Assembly (NCBI RefSeq): GCF_002078875.1
Contig: NC_034411.1
Location: 36,992,115 to 37,056,114, forward strand
Reading direction: 5' to 3'
Source: Numida meleagris
Lineage: Eukaryota; Chordata; Aves; Galliformes; Numididae
Length of the DNA stretch: 64,000 nucleotides
This document shows, in pieces, positions 1 through 12,807 of this stretch. The notes below the pieces were generated by a model, which was given only the letters and a program-made list of their open reading frames with translations, ran no database searches and was not told the origin of the DNA. The translations under genes were made by a program, and so were the position numbers. Position 1 is the first letter of the stretch. Each line of letters begins with the position of its first letter.

Positions 1-1784
1 ATTTCAGCCTTTTAAAATTAAGCATGGGATGAAACACTAATTGATTTATTTAAATCAAAGTTATGCTTTAAGAAGATTGTCTAATTTTGCTCTTGATTCC
101 AAAATGCGTAAAAGCACTTAGTAATTTCTTTTGATTGATTTAACCTGCAAAGCCTTAGTTCTCACTTTGCACAGAAAACTGACAGCACTTGACACATCAA
201 GAAAGCTTTTTCACTCCTATTAAGGTGCTCTTCTTTCTGTTTTGAGTACCAGAAGTGGATGGATGTTGTCCTCCAGGGTTTGACCATTGTAATTATTCAG
301 TCTGTCTGCACTACAGCTAGATATTAGAACAGCATGCAAAATAATAATAATAATTTTAAAAAACATACACAAAACAAATAAAAAACCCATAACTAACAAA
401 CTTCCTATATTCCCAAATCCAAATTATAAAGTAAACCCACAGTCTCAATTCTGACTTGATCTCCTCTGTCTCCAGTATCATTTCAGTATCTGATACTGGA
501 AGTTAAGACATATTTCAAATAAACACAGTAGAGAATGTAATGTAGAAGTGACATCATTAAAAGCTTAGCTCATAATTAATTCTTCTTGCTTTTTTATATT
601 GTCACCTCAAGCAAGGAGGGAATTTCAAGGCTAAACAGCTGGAGCTCTGGAGAATGCAAATCATCCTCACATGGATTTTATTCTCTCTCATGTCTCATTT
701 GTTTCCAAGATGGGTTAATCCATCTTCAGATGCTTAGGGCCAAATTGTATATGTGGAAGTCTATGAAGCAGATGATGCTAAGGAGAGGTAGGGGAAAGAA
801 TGGTGTAAACCTCTGTAACACTTAAGCAAAATTTAAAGAGTATGCTTCTTCAAATCATAAAGCTGCCGAGAAATCTCTGACAACTAGAACACATGTTCCT
901 TCCAACTCCCCCAGCCCTCCTTTTCTAATCTCCCATTCTCCTTTATATGCTAACAGCACAGACATAAGACTTCTTAGATTAAAAATCACTCATTTCTAGA
1001 TGTTATATTCCACGGTCTTTCAAGTGTGAAATAGTAGACAAGGTTGCTATCAGAACTAAAACCAAGCAATTATCTAGCTTGTCTTGTTTTGAGTTTGCTT
1101 TTTGTTGTTGTTTGTTTGTTTTGGGGGTGGGTTTTTATTTGTTTTGCTTTGTTTTTAAGTAGGGAAAGTATTTAATGAGCTGTTTAGGAATAAGTTGTAA
1201 TTGAGATTGAAAAAAAAGACTATCAGATAGATTCAAAGCTGTAATACTGTCTGCAATTGTAAAGTGAAAAATCATAATGCTGGACAATTGCAAGTTTTTA
1301 TAGTACTATTTTTTGGAGGGCAGAAGCTGAGAGGAAGGGTTGACAAAGGACATTATTAATCTGCAAGAAACATAAGGAGTAAAAGGCAGAATCTGGTACA
1401 CTGTCCTAAGGAGTCTAAAGTTTTGTCTGAGAAGTTAAAACACTACCTCCTTCAGCAAATTATCACCACTTCCCCTCTGGAGATTATTGTCCTGTCAAAT
1501 CTGCTGGCATCATCATACATGCACCTTTCTATAACATGCTTCTGTCAAATGGAAAAAAAAAAAGTATCAATCTTCCTCTTGAAAGCATTTAGATTCACTC
1601 AGATTGCTTTGACAGAATGAGGCTATGTCAACGACACATGCAGTTCTGTTGATAGATATGAGGAGGCAGGGAACGCTGGTGACAAAGCAGGTGTGAGGAG
1701 GTGCAGGCAGCAGTATCTTAGGCTGCCACAACACAATTGCAACAAAAAGTCCTCTGCAAACACAGCCAAAGAGGCAGCACCACC
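1..1784. other. Unique AT-rich intergenic or intronic sequence
   Basis: I see no gene, RNA gene or recognisable transposable element here. The only structured parts are short low-complexity tracts: an ATA/AAT-rich stretch near 340-365 and a TTTG-rich stretch at about 1090-1158. The small open frames in this stretch have no recognisable domain and a length expected by chance in AT-rich DNA. Confidence 0.6.
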
Positions 1785-2283
1785 TTTCCATCTTTATCAG
1801 TGATATCAGCAGGGGGATGGAGTGTATCGTCAGCAAGTTTACAAATGACACCAAGTAGTGCGGTGAAGTCAGCACACGCAACGGACAGGATGCCATCCAG
1901 AGAGACTTAGACAGTCAGCAGTATGCCCAGGTGAATTTCATGAGGTTCAAGAAATCCAAGTGCAAGGTCTTGCACCTGGATCATGGCAACCCCCACTATC
2001 AATACAAGCTGGAGGATGAAAGGATGGAGTACAGCTCGTCCAAAAAGGACTTGGGGGTACTGGTGGATGGGAAGCTGGACATGAGACAGCAGTGTGCCCT
2101 CGCAGCCCAGAAAGCCAACCATGTCCTGAGCTGCATCAAAAGAAGAGCGACCAGCAGGTCGAGAGAGGTGATCCTGCCCCTCTGCTCTGCACTGGTGAGA
2201 CCTCACCTGGAATATTGCATCCAGATGGGGAATCCTCAGTACAGGAGAGACATAGACCTGTTGGAACACATCTGTAACAGATC
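1785..2283 (+). mobile_element. CR1 LINE fragment, truncated at both ends
   Basis: The segment matches the CR1 reverse-transcriptase coding region. It begins at the part encoding a phrase like IFISDI and runs through the block that encodes SALVRPHLEYC. Translation shows the CR1-typical order MRFKKSKCKVLHL, then DLGVLVDGKLDM, then SALVRPHLEYC. CR1 copies normally lose their 5' end but keep the 3' tail. This one stops inside the coding region at about 2283 and no ATTCTATGATTC tail follows, so the 3' part was deleted later or the copy was rearranged. The first ~140 bp carry several frame breaks. Confidence 0.88.
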
Positions 2284-2293
2284 GGCCATATGA
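1931..2293 (+). pseudogene. CR1 ORF2 reverse-transcriptase fragment (C-terminal side)
   Basis: This is a 120-codon open stretch inside the CR1 fragment. In intact CR1 it would belong to the ORF2 polyprotein (endonuclease plus reverse transcriptase), downstream of the catalytic FADD motif. Both the catalytic core and the C-terminus are missing, so it cannot make an active enzyme. The last few codons, after about 2283, lie outside CR1 homology. The open frame on the opposite strand at 1907-2269 is a shadow of this one. Confidence 0.8.
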
Positions 2294-3602
2294 CTATACA
2301 TGAATTGCCCTCTCTCAAAACAGTTACTGCTTCTAATCCTCCAATGACAAACTATTGTTTCTCAATAAAGAAAACTGTAGCATTTTTAACTAATCTTCAC
2401 TCTTCCATGATGTTTACATATCTCTGAAAAGTCTAGTATTCTCTTAAGTGTGAATAAGTTACTCAGTTTTTCAGGTACTGCTCTGTACACTATTCTAATG
2501 AAAACTGTTCAGAAATATTCTGCTCCTGACCTCTCCCATGATGAATGAGCCTTGCTTTGATCTACCATCCCGTGCAATGTCAACAAACTTATCAAGCATG
2601 TAAGACAAAAGTGTGCTGTGCAGGCCTCACTGAAGTCTTGTAGCTATCACTCATGGTACGTTAGCCATAAAATAGAGAATCCCAACTTCCTTAACATCTC
2701 CTTGTGACTGCTACCAGCTCTCCAACAACCAATGGTCTTGTCCTGAAATCCTGTCTGGAGTTGCAGCCTTATATTAAGTGGTGCTGTTATCTGGCCATTC
2801 AAGAATCAGATATTGAAACATAATTTTCTGACCAGAATATTAAGAGAAAATGAAACCAGCTAGGAGATGCTCAGAGGATACATATATGATCAAAAGAAAA
2901 AGTACAGTAGTTACCACAAAAGTAGTTTCACATCCACATAAAGAATATGTGGCAAAAATGATCAATAGAGATTTCTAACACATGGCTTAGACCTTTCTTG
3001 TCCTCATAGCAGAATATTTTAAAATGAAGGCAACAGGCTGTAGAATATTTCAAAAGCATAAACAACTTCTACAGTGAGGCTTTGTCTACATTTGGTACAG
3101 CATTGTTTAAGCAATCCAGTTTACAGAAACAATCTTGATTATGCTTAACACAGAGACATTCTATGCTCCATTAAATGTATTGCTCTTATGTTATTATTTT
3201 AAACAAGTTCAATAAACTGAGTTTCTAAAACTGAAGTGCAATGCCTAAAATAAACTGGAACTCAAGTCTTGCAAGTGGGTAAATGAAAATTTCACCATAT
3301 TCAGATGTGTTAATTGTCACAAAACAATATTCTTATTTCCATTTATATTCTTACTGTAACTCTGGAGATATTTTGCTAGCAAATATTTCTAAAACTAAGG
3401 GGAAACAGATGATTCACAGAAGTTCATAGTCTTTTGAACAACTGAATATTTATTTTGTTTCTTGCAAAGGTACAGATTTGTACTGGATTTGCTCACATGA
3501 GCTAAAGGCTCAAAATGCTTAATTGATGGCTTTCCAATAATGCAGAGTCCACCGTCATTCCTCTCCCCCGTTTAAGAAAGATTGTTATCTGAGAGAAATT
3601 AC

Positions 3603-3614
3603 TGACAGCTGTCA
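3603..3614. promoter_or_regulatory. Palindromic TALE-homeodomain-type site
   Basis: TGACAGCTGTCA is a perfect 12-bp palindrome made of two TGACAG half-sites. This is the arrangement known for MEIS, PKNOX and TGIF dimers, and it also contains the E-box CAGCTG. It is followed immediately by the palindrome ATTTAAAT (3614-3621). The surroundings, about 3570-3720, are moderately GC-rich and free of recognised repeats, as expected for an enhancer core. Binding is inferred from the motif only. Confidence 0.4.
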
Positions 3615-5698
3615 TTTAAATATAAGCAGCCATAAGCCTACCTCCCTCTTGACCTCTGGGTTTTCTCCAGGAATCCATCAGCTACAGCTGAAGATAAAAG
3701 TCCTATAAACTTCCCACCTGTGTCCTGGCCATCATCTGAGGCTGTACTGTTTTACTTTAAAGAAAAATATGAAGGTCCCAACAATAAACTGACTTAAAAT
3801 GTTGAATTGTATTTCAGGTAGAAGACTTTGCCAGAGTTCTCCGGTAAAAGCAATGCTACTTCTCCAAAAAATGCTCTACCACTTTGAATAGTGTTTTTAT
3901 TTCCTACTTCTTATTTTGTTAAAGCTGTTTAGAATTCCTAAACACACTGGTGAGAGTGTGTGTAATTTTGTATTACAAAAGCTTATGACTTATCCGATTA
4001 TCACCCAGCACTTCATGTTTTGCTGTTCAGTGTGTGGTCTGTTTATATGTCTCAGTAAGATCAGAGTTAACAAATCAGTTTCTTACATTAGAGTGCATAA
4101 TGCTCATCTCAGTATCACCCTGTGATTTATCAGAAATAAAGCATATAATTAATGTAGGAAGTTGCTTATATTCAGAACTTCACATCAAACCAGTTGCAAG
4201 GGTTTCACTCCCATTTCATAAATTAGACAACAACTTCACTGGGGAAGACTCGGAAAGACTTTGGACTGGAAGCTGATCAAGGACAAGATCCTCAGCGCAG
4301 GTCCCTTATCTCACCAGACTTCTCAGACTTAATAATCATATTTCTGTCCTACCACAGTTCAACCCAGACCATAAACTGATTGTCTTCTGGTTAAAATCTG
4401 CCAGATCTTTGACAGTCCCTCTTAGCATGTCAAAAACATTTAGGATTGTGGGTGTTTTCTGGACTGCTTCTGACAAAAGCAGTTTAACTATAGCTGTATA
4501 CTAAGTCAGGATGTATCCTCACTAGCGCCAGAGGGCTACAACTCAGCAGCAGGAATTCCCTGCCCCATGCAGGCTGCCAACACCTTCCCATGCCAAAGCA
4601 ATAACAATGAGACAGGGTCAAAATCTTAGGACTCATTTATCATTTGGGATTTGATATCCTATGTAGTTGTTCAAAGCTGGTACTAACATTTGAATATATG
4701 TCTACACAGCTTCCACTTTGGTTTCTTATGTTCTTTTATTCATTTTTGTAAATTCTATTTTCTAAATGATTTTTACTATGCTACTAAAAATGAAAAGTTG
4801 TGTCCTTCTTTATTTCCAGACTTACACTTCACAGATGAAAACAGGAAGATTTAACACATCTGAATAATGTAACAGTACCCTGTTAAGCTACAGAGTTAGT
4901 TTCACGCTCAGAGACAACTAATAACTGTTCCCATTGGAATAGTTTGGCTAAAGTGTTTATACATAAAAGCCTGAGAAATAGCTCACAAACATATTAATCA
5001 AAATTATTCATGTACTAAATGAATTTTGTGGCAATTTTCAAATCCATAACTCAATTTCTAAATTTCAACTTATGGTGTTGCTAATGTAAAATTTATTTTT
5101 TGATTCAAGAAAAAATTAATGCGTTCCTTTCCCATCTCTCAAAGTTAATTTGACAGGTTTGGTTTCCTTTGTGTGAATGTATATAAGATTTTATATGCTG
5201 GTTTAAAAGGGTCTTTAATGTGTGTGCGTGTATCCCAGGGAATAATTAAGAAGTGCTATGAAGAAAGAGATGTATGCTGCATCACTCTTTTTAACATTCT
5301 GCAGCACTTTATATGAAGGGATCTTAATATCTAAGTAAAATATTATTTCTCTTTTAAAGGCCTGGAAACAAACAAAAGGAGGTTGAACAATCATGAATCA
5401 TGACTAGAAGTCATCAGCTTTAGACTGTCTTATAATGATTAAACCTTTTGCACGTGAATTTCAGTTCCCATTTTTCTTGAATCTATGTAATTTTCTGAAG
5501 AAAAAGTAGGTAATTCTCAAGTGAACACGTTGGAGCGTTTAGCGTTATGTATGTGATACGAGATGTTAAACACTTAACTGTTGTGGAGCTGCACCTCGAC
5601 TGATCTTGCCTGGGTAAATGATACATAGTTAATTGAAATTGCAGCAGCTAAAGTGCTTTCCTTCTATGTGTTTTTTGTTTGTTTTGGGTTTTTTTGCC

Positions 5699-6274
5699 TT
5701 TTTTTTTTTTTTTAGTTTTGTGTTCCAAATGTATTAAAATATGGTAGTATGTAAGTATTGTGTTATGCATTGTCTTGAGAGAGTTACTATTATTTCCTTT
5801 AAAATTTTTCCCTTAAATAGTACCATCTAATAGGCAATACTGGACTAAAAAAAATCTCTCTCTACATTTTTGTGTCTGGAATTAAAATACTCTGGGTAAA
5901 TTGTGTTATTTAGCTGAGAGAATCGAGCTAGGGAATTGAGAGGAAAAAAATAAGAATTCAGCTAGAGGCAGTAGTCATGAAATAGTTCATCATTGCTGTG
6001 AAGTTGCAGTCGAAAGAGCTGCTGGCAAGACAGTGACATTCAAAATGTGAAAAATCTTTGCCTTCAGCCTTTAAAAGCATTTTTTTTTTAATGCAGAAAG
6101 AGTTGGGGTTTTTTTGGGGGGGTGTAGTGTTATTGTTTTTGTTTTGTTTTGGTCTTTGTCGCCTCAATGCTGTTTTGGATATATTTCACATTATACAATT
6201 TTTTTTTTTTTTTAAGTTAACCTTAAATTACAAATACATCTGAAATCTATTAAAATACCTTTTTTTTTTTTTTT
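5699..6274. repeat. Cluster of four poly-T tracts
   Basis: Runs of T lie at 5699-5713, 6081-6089, 6199-6213 and 6260-6274, with a G-run (GGGGGGG) near 6115. They could be old poly-A tails of minus-strand retroposed sequences or simple slippage tracts. No adjoining retroposon body was recognised. Confidence 0.7.
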
Positions 6275-9200
6275 ACTTGCCTCTGATTTATACAACGGAG
6301 ACAGTGAACTAATGAACTATAGTTCAATAATTATGTTTTACAATTTAGGAGGAGGAGAAGTATTATCACAATTTATAGATGTGCTAAACCTTTGTTGTAG
6401 ATGTTAATATATTTAGGTATATTTAGTGTATATATCAACTTAAGGATGTTCCTGACTTGATAGATAAAATTTGTGTCAAAGGTTCTGACTGTATTTCACA
6501 AATATGGGCTTTCATCTCATCTCTAACTTAGATCTCCCTTCCACAGATATGGATAATGCTCTATATGATATGAGTTTTTGAAATCCACATCACTTATTTG
6601 CTTGAAGAATAGGTGTCACTGCTAGTCTCAGAAAGTCTAGAACATGTCTCTAAAGAAGGACAGTATGAGATAATCCACTTTTCAGTGCCTTTCTCATCTT
6701 TCATAAGAAAGAGACTGATTTCCCACAGCCAGCGCAACTGATAAAAGAAGAACCTTAATGCAAAAACAAAACAAAACGCAACAAAATAGCATGAAATAAA
6801 TGTCAAGGTGAGCACAAGTGCAGAAGCAGTGAATACACAGTAGCACTGTTAAAGCTTTGCTGGGGGAATCTTCACTCTTGTTCTCAGTTGATAAGCAAGT
6901 GCTTGTTACAGATGACAATCACCAATGACAGCTTGGGGAACAGCAGCTTCCCATTTTAGAGAAAAATGATGGCTGTCAAAATAACTGAAATGACAATTGC
7001 CATGCTGTTTTTTGTTCAGCATTACCACAAAGCCAGGAAGTAGCCTGGTTCCAATCTCAATGCAAATTCAGAGGCTTTCTTTAGTACACACAAAATACAC
7101 ATTTTCCAGTTTTAATTTCTTGGTAGCACCTATTTCTCTGTATTACAGCTTTCCACCTTGTTGCCTTTTACTGCGTTCTGCTGAGGACCTTAGCTCCGTT
7201 ACTGGGAATCTTTATCTCTTTTTTGGGACACCTCCAGATGACGGCCCACGTCTGCCTTCAAATAAGCTTCCTCAGATACTGTCCCTCTATATCTCCTGGT
7301 GCCAGGAAGGGATGCTTTCTTACATAGGAGAAAAAGAGGCTGAGATCTGTTGTCACTGCCACAAAGTCTGTTTAACCCTCTTCTCCCACTCTGGTTTTCT
7401 CTGCTGAAAGACTAATTTCTGCATCAGTTTGTGAAAAGATTTCTGTGCAAAAAGAAACAGATCTCGGTCCTCCATCACTGAGCTCCTCAGTAGAGCTCCC
7501 CTCGCGTGCAAACAACCAGTAAAGTAAAAAGATTCTTTACAACTACGTGGGACAAGATCAGCCATGAACTTACAAAAATACTGACATCAGTATCTATCCA
7601 TCTACCAGGTGTACAAGTGAGAGATCCCTGATATTAAGTATTGCAAAGGTAGGAAGTAAGGCTCAAATATAATATAGAAATTTCCAATTGTAGATGTAAG
7701 AAAGATTTTGTTGGGAAAAACAACGACAACAACAAACACAGCAGTTACCTGAATTAATTTTTCTTTCTTTCTTCCATCCTGAGCTATATGTTCTCGAGTG
7801 TGTGAAACTTAGGAGATGTTACAGCTTATTTTCTTGTATTAGAAGATTAATAGAAAAAAAAAAGAGGAGGGCTGGAAACACAGTTACTGGCACACATTTA
7901 AGGAGATCAATAGGTAAGAAACCATGGAAATAGTGCAGCAGGGATACTGAATATTCACAGCCTTTCAGGAAACCCACTTCTTTAGATACTTTTAATATTC
8001 TTATATTTTTACTCATCTTTAATCTTTCTAGTCAAGACGACTCAAAAAGTATCAAAGCAGACTGGATCCCTCACAAAATAGAACAGAAGGGCATTCACCT
8101 GGCAGAACTGATGTTCAGCTCCAGTGGATAATTATGATAAAATATTTAAAAATGCAGTGATGTATAAATGCTCTCATTCTCATGCAGTCCTTTTGTTGTC
8201 TCTTCATGATCCAATTAATAATCAATTATTTGAAATGAGAGCTTTAATTCCCCTTTGTCTGAGGACAACTTGTAGCGCCAGGACAGTGCTTCAAGTTGAA
8301 AATTCCAGTGAGGAAGAATTTTCCCAGCCCCTATGAAGCAGCTTAGTTACAAGACCTCACTATCTGTTGCCCTCTTTTTTTTTTTTTTTGCTGTGACTTG
8401 ACTGTGGAGCGTAGATATGTAATCTAAGAGCATGGATTTATTGAGAAATATCATGGCTGAAAGCAAGATTTTTTTAGCCTTGAATGCTCTACTGCCCATA
8501 GACTTCTATGGACCTCAATTGTGGTCTGATAATTGACTTCCAGCTGTGAAAGCTGGATTCTGGGCCCATAAGGAAATACTTCTTCTCCTAGTTGTGTACC
8601 AGGTGTGTGTGAGCCACTAACTGTCAAATGAGTCTCAGCCCACAAGAAGGCTTCTGCTGTCTGTTTCATATGACAGCCCCACTGAGAAACCATGGAGAAC
8701 AGCTCTGGCCACAAAATCTCTTAAACTGAGGTTTTAAGACAAGGCTTCCTCTATCGAGATTGTTGGCATGACAAACGTCATGCAAGTGTCGTGCATATGT
8801 CCTTCAAAAAAGAGCAATATTGACAAGCGTTTTAGGGAAGCTCAGCACAGATTAGCCTTCAAGGCCATTTTGTTTCCCACTGCTATGAGAGGACAGGAGT
8901 CTGATGAGTTGTTCAGCGGAGCAAGGCCAATCAAGATACACTAATGCTTTTACCTCTGTTCCTGCTCTTCCACCCAGAGTGATCTTCCACCTCAATTTAT
9001 AACAACTCCCATATATGTCTAGGTCACAAAAATAAGCATTATAAAAGGCTAAGGTGGGCAAATAAATGACAGAATAAGGTCTTGTGCAACACATGTATCA
9101 GAGAAGCCAACTGGTCACATAGCAAAGGCTAGCGACAAAACAAAGCATTCAGTCTAATACATAGTTTAAATCCAGAACAGACATACAGATGAGTTAATGA

Positions 9201-9711
9201 CCTGTCCCTTGGAGGTAAAATGACTTCATAGGTGTCAACTCAAAGCATATTTTAACATAATAAATGTTAATATCTAACAGGTAGTTATAAATCAAAAGGG
9301 AAGACACAGAAAAGAAATTAAAGAAAACACCCTACACGGGAAATAATAAGTAGTTATAACATTGAATGCATTGATCCACAGTGTGCTAATAAAAGTGAGA
9401 GGTCAAAGAAGATAAGCAAGACACAGATTACCATTACTCCTTTCAGCAGTTTCCCAGAACTTTAATTTGAAATTTGCGTGTAACGGTTTCCCTAATACCA
9501 TCACTTTTTGATTTTATTTTGTTAAATAACAACATAGAACACAGTCTGCAACAAAGAACTGAAAATGTGAGCAGTTCAAACCTTAAATGTAAGTTGTATT
9601 TAAAAAATATAAGAACTCAAACAGCCTAAGAGTTTTGTGCACATAGACCTTATGTTACTGACAAAACATTTTTTGTCTTTATATGTTAGCATACTTTGTT
9701 TGATACATCAT

Positions 9712-9808
9712 ATAGAATCATAGAGTGGGTTGGGTAGGAAAGGACCTTAAAGTTCATTTACTTCCACCTCCCCTGCCAAGGGCAGGGATGCCCTTTCATG
9801 CTGGAAAA
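9712..9808 (-). mobile_element. Short CR1 3'-end fragment
   Basis: On the plus strand it starts ATAGAATCATAGAGTGGG and continues with GGAAAGGACCTTAAAG and a CCTGCCAAGGGCAGGG block. This is the reverse complement of the CR1 3' untranslated region and tail. Only about 100 bp survive, so the copy is very strongly 5'-truncated, the normal outcome of CR1 target-primed reverse transcription. The inner edge near 9808 is uncertain. Confidence 0.85.
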
Positions 9809-10081
9809 TCCAGCATGTCTGAGCAAACGAGAGCAACTGATTCAGGCCATGTATGGGATTTCTTTACTTTTGTTTTTGTTTAATAGATAAGTAAGTGCAT
9901 TTACTGTGGAATTTTTTTTCCATTATAGGGTAATAACAAGCCATCAACTTTTAGGATGAGTGCTTTACCTGTAAATGTTAGTTTCCTCAGAAAAGTCTGA
10001 GTTTTTATTATCAACTTTTGGCAAAAACCAACACAACTTACTGATATGAATTATCAAAATAAAACTTATACTGGGTTTACA

Positions 10082-10661
10082 TGACAAGGTTTTAGTAGCA
10101 ATGTTTTCCTCTGTGAGCAGAGCCCATCAGCTGCCCCATGTCAGATCAGAGCCAGATCTAGCTGGCTTCAAAGAAACCAAATGTAGGCCAGAGCTGAGCC
10201 ACAAGTAATGTTGGCTACTTCTATGAGAGATCGTATCTAAGAAAGGGAAAAACTGCTGCACAACAGCAGCCAAAAGAGAAATTGAGTGAGAAAATGTGAG
10301 AGAAACAGCCCCTCAGACACCAGTGTCAGTGCAGAAGGTACCCTAGGCACAGAGCAGAAGCACCCTGCCACCCAGGAGAGGCCCACGGTGGAGCAGGCTA
10401 GCCGCCTGCAGCTCATGGGCACCATGCAGACCAGATCTCCATGAGCAGCTCCATGGGCTGCAGCCTCCTTCAGGCCTCATAATCTCCTTGCACTGAGTCT
10501 GTTCTGCCTGTGATGGTAATTAGTGAGCAATCTCCCTTTCCTTATCTCAACCTGTGAGCCTTTTTTTCCCCATCATATTTTCTTCCTCTCTCCTTTTGAG
10601 GAGGGAGAGTAAATGAACAGTGTGGTGGAGTTTAGCGGCTTATCTGCATGAAACCATCACA
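10082..10661 (+). mobile_element. Avian endogenous retrovirus LTR (divergent, internally shortened)
   Basis: The segment starts TGACAAGG and ends in ...CATCACA. It carries blocks I recognise from a chicken LTR family: GAGCAGAGCCCATCAGCTGC near the start, TGCTGCACAACAGCAGCC in the middle, and GTGATGGTAATTAGTGAGC then TTATCTCAACCTGTGAGCC near the end. A weak TATA-like sequence precedes the TGCTGCACAACAGCAGCC block. The middle is shorter than the version I remember, which suggests internal deletion. No target duplication could be matched at the edges. There is no internal retroviral region on either side, so it is probably a solo LTR. Family assignment is from memory. Confidence 0.55.
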
Positions 10662-11384
10662 CATTCAAAATATCTTTTTTTTTTTTTAATTTTATTCCAC
10701 ACTACTTTCTTATGTTCTGTGTACTTCACTTTTTGTTTTACACAACTATATGAGTATTACTTTTTGGGGACACTTAATCTTACCATGGGCAGAGCAACAC
10801 TGCATAAGCAAAGTATGTTAGGTGACAAAGTTATAGATAGCATTATTATGTCTTGTTTGTTTTGTTTCTTTTTCTGAGCACCATCTAATCTGATCTACGT
10901 AGATGAAAAAATACGTGGCTACAAACTGCTACAGCCCTATCAAGTCAGAGTTCTTTTTCAAGCTTCAGGGCACAATCTTTGCATGCATATATTTGCAATA
11001 TATGATCAAAAAGCTGCAGATTGTTCAGTTTTTATGAAGAAAGGGTATAACGACTCTCCTGGAAGACTGAGAGAGGGAGAGAACTTCTAAGAAAATGGGT
11101 AAAATTGTATACAGCAGGGAAGCACTCTGAGTAGACATTGAGTTTCTTTAAAAAAAAAATCAAAGATGCTTACAGAAAATAAAATACGGATCTCTATTTG
11201 AGTGGTTTGATTAGCAGCAAGAAATGTAGCAAAACTGTATGGAAAAACTGTTTTGGCAGCAGATTCTTCAGGGAGAAAGACCTCAATAGTAATAGTTGCA
11301 ATTAGAGAAGTTACAGGACTTGGCAATGAAGGCACTACAAATATTAACAAAATGGATACTTTAGAATCACAACTAATGCATCTC

Positions 11385-11404
11385 AAAAAAAAAAAAAAAA
11401 AAAA
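11385..11404 (+). repeat. Poly-A tract (20 bp)
   Basis: This is an uninterrupted run of 20 A. No AATAAA signal or retroposed gene body lies just upstream, so I do not call a processed pseudogene. Confidence 0.9.
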
Positions 11405-11884
11405 TCGCTTTTTCTGCTGGTGGACCTTTCAGCAATAGCCAGTTCCTTAGTTCTTTTTTTTTTTTTAATCTTTCCCATATCTCTTTTCAGTCTTCATCTA
11501 ATTCAGAAGGACCGGAAGCTGGATGATCCCCATCTCAGTAGGATCCGTTTTCTCAGCATAATTATTGATTGCCCCAGATTCATGAGTCAGTTATTCAATG
11601 TTAAAAGTTTAAAATTATTATAGACTCAAACTTCTTAAATTAAGGCATTTAAGAGTCAATGATATTGTGAAAGTGATGTCCTTGGAGAAAGAGCAATATC
11701 ATTTATGGACAGTATATGCTTATTTGATAAACAAACAATACCAAAAGACACACTGGACTTCATCTTAGGAATCAAACCAGGTAAAATAAATAATATTAAA
11801 ACTGGCTAGCATTCAGAATGTAATAACAACATTAGCAAATTTGAAAAATACTGAAGACTCTAGTGAAAGGTGTAATTTATAGAG

Positions 11885-11916
11885 TTTTAAATGCAGGTTA
11901 TTTTAAATGCAGGTTC
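11885..11916. repeat. 16-bp tandem duplication
   Basis: TTTTAAATGCAGGTTA is followed directly by TTTTAAATGCAGGTTC, so 15 of 16 bases are identical. It is likely a recent replication-slippage event. Confidence 0.9.
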
Positions 11917-12213
11917 ATATAAGGGTATTTCACAGTTCTGCATCCAGAAAATTTCAGAGTGTGTTCTTAAGTCCAAGGGCTGGTGTTCCAATTGGTCCCG
12001 AAGAATTCACCACTGATTAATAAATCACAGAGCCTCCATGCAGCCTTGAACAACGGGAGGGCATGCCAACATCTAAACCACTTATCTGTACAAAATGTAT
12101 GAATACTAAAAAACTTGGTATGTGTTCCATCACATGGCATGATAAACAGTGAGGAATGGAAAACTCACAGGAAGGGTTCTATTGTGTATGAAGCTGAGAA
12201 TTTCATATATTTC

Positions 12214-12807
12214 TGTCCTGGCTTCAGCTGGGACAGAGTTGAATTTTCCTTCATAGTGTCTGGTAAGATGCTTGGGAGAAAAACAATGTTGATAACAAAT
12301 CAATGTTTCTAGTTGCTGCTGAGCAGTGTTGCCTGGAGCCAAGGACATTTTGGGTTCTCAGCTTCTCATATTTTCCTGCCAGCAAGGGGGCTGGGGGGCA
12401 CAAGGAGCTGGGAGGAAACAGAACCAGGACAGCTGAGCTAGCCTGGCTAAAATGATGTCCCATACCATATGACATAATGCAAAAAAAAAATTTTTTTTTA
12501 ATGGTCAGGAGTTGGCCAGGCAGGCAGCTGCTGCTTGGGGACTGGCTAGACATCCATCCATATATTTATATACACACCAGTGGGTGGTAATTGCTTGTGC
12601 ATAACTTGTGTGTATATATATGTACAAAATTATCATTACTATTATTTTTTTCGTCTTCCTTTTCTGTCTTTGTAAATAGTTTTTATCTCAACTCACGAGT
12701 TCTACTTTGCTGTTTTCTTTTTTTTCAGTTCTCTCCCCTATCCCACTGGGAGGTGGGGATGAGAGAATGACTCTGTTGTGCTGAACCACCTGCCAAGTTA
12801 AAACACA
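12214..12807 (+). mobile_element. Solo ERVL-like LTR with perfect 5-bp target duplication
   Basis: The element runs from TGTCCTGGCTTCAGCTGGGA to ...CCAAGTTAAAACACA, with TG and CA termini. It is flanked by ATTTC at 12209-12213 and ATTTC at 12808-12812, a perfect 5-bp target-site duplication. A 5-bp duplication and the family sequence (CAGCTGGGACAGAGTT at the start; TTTTTATCTCAACTCACGAG and TCTCCCCTATCCCACTGGGAGG near the end) fit the avian ERVL-type LTR that I remember. The A/T block at 12480-12500 is a local expansion. With no internal region and an intact duplication, it formed by recombination between the two LTRs of a provirus. Confidence 0.88.

Larger units (their letters stand above)
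2284..9711. other. Long unique stretch without recognised genes
   Basis: No coding gene or clear transposon was found. Open frames of up to 136 codons (for example 6997-7407) have no domain, no codon bias that I can see and no good splice context. Noted inside: a perfect 12-bp palindrome at 3603-3614, four T-tracts between 5699 and 6274, and an A/C-rich tract near 6764-6785. A segment around 8490-8560 has a self-similar feel (CCATAGACTTCTATGG), but I could not assign it to a repeat family. Confidence 0.55.
10662..12213. other. Unique stretch between two LTRs
   Basis: No gene or large repeat was recognised. It contains a 20-base A run at 11385-11404, a T-run near 11454-11466 and a 16-bp tandem duplication at 11885-11916. 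Confidence 0.55.

Noticed and set aside
6997..7407. 136-codon open frame
   Set aside because: No homology that I can recognise and an overlapping minus-strand frame of similar quality.
8490..8560. Old SINE or CR1 fragment suggested by CCATAGACTTCTATGG
   Set aside because: One palindromic word only; no further colinear similarity.
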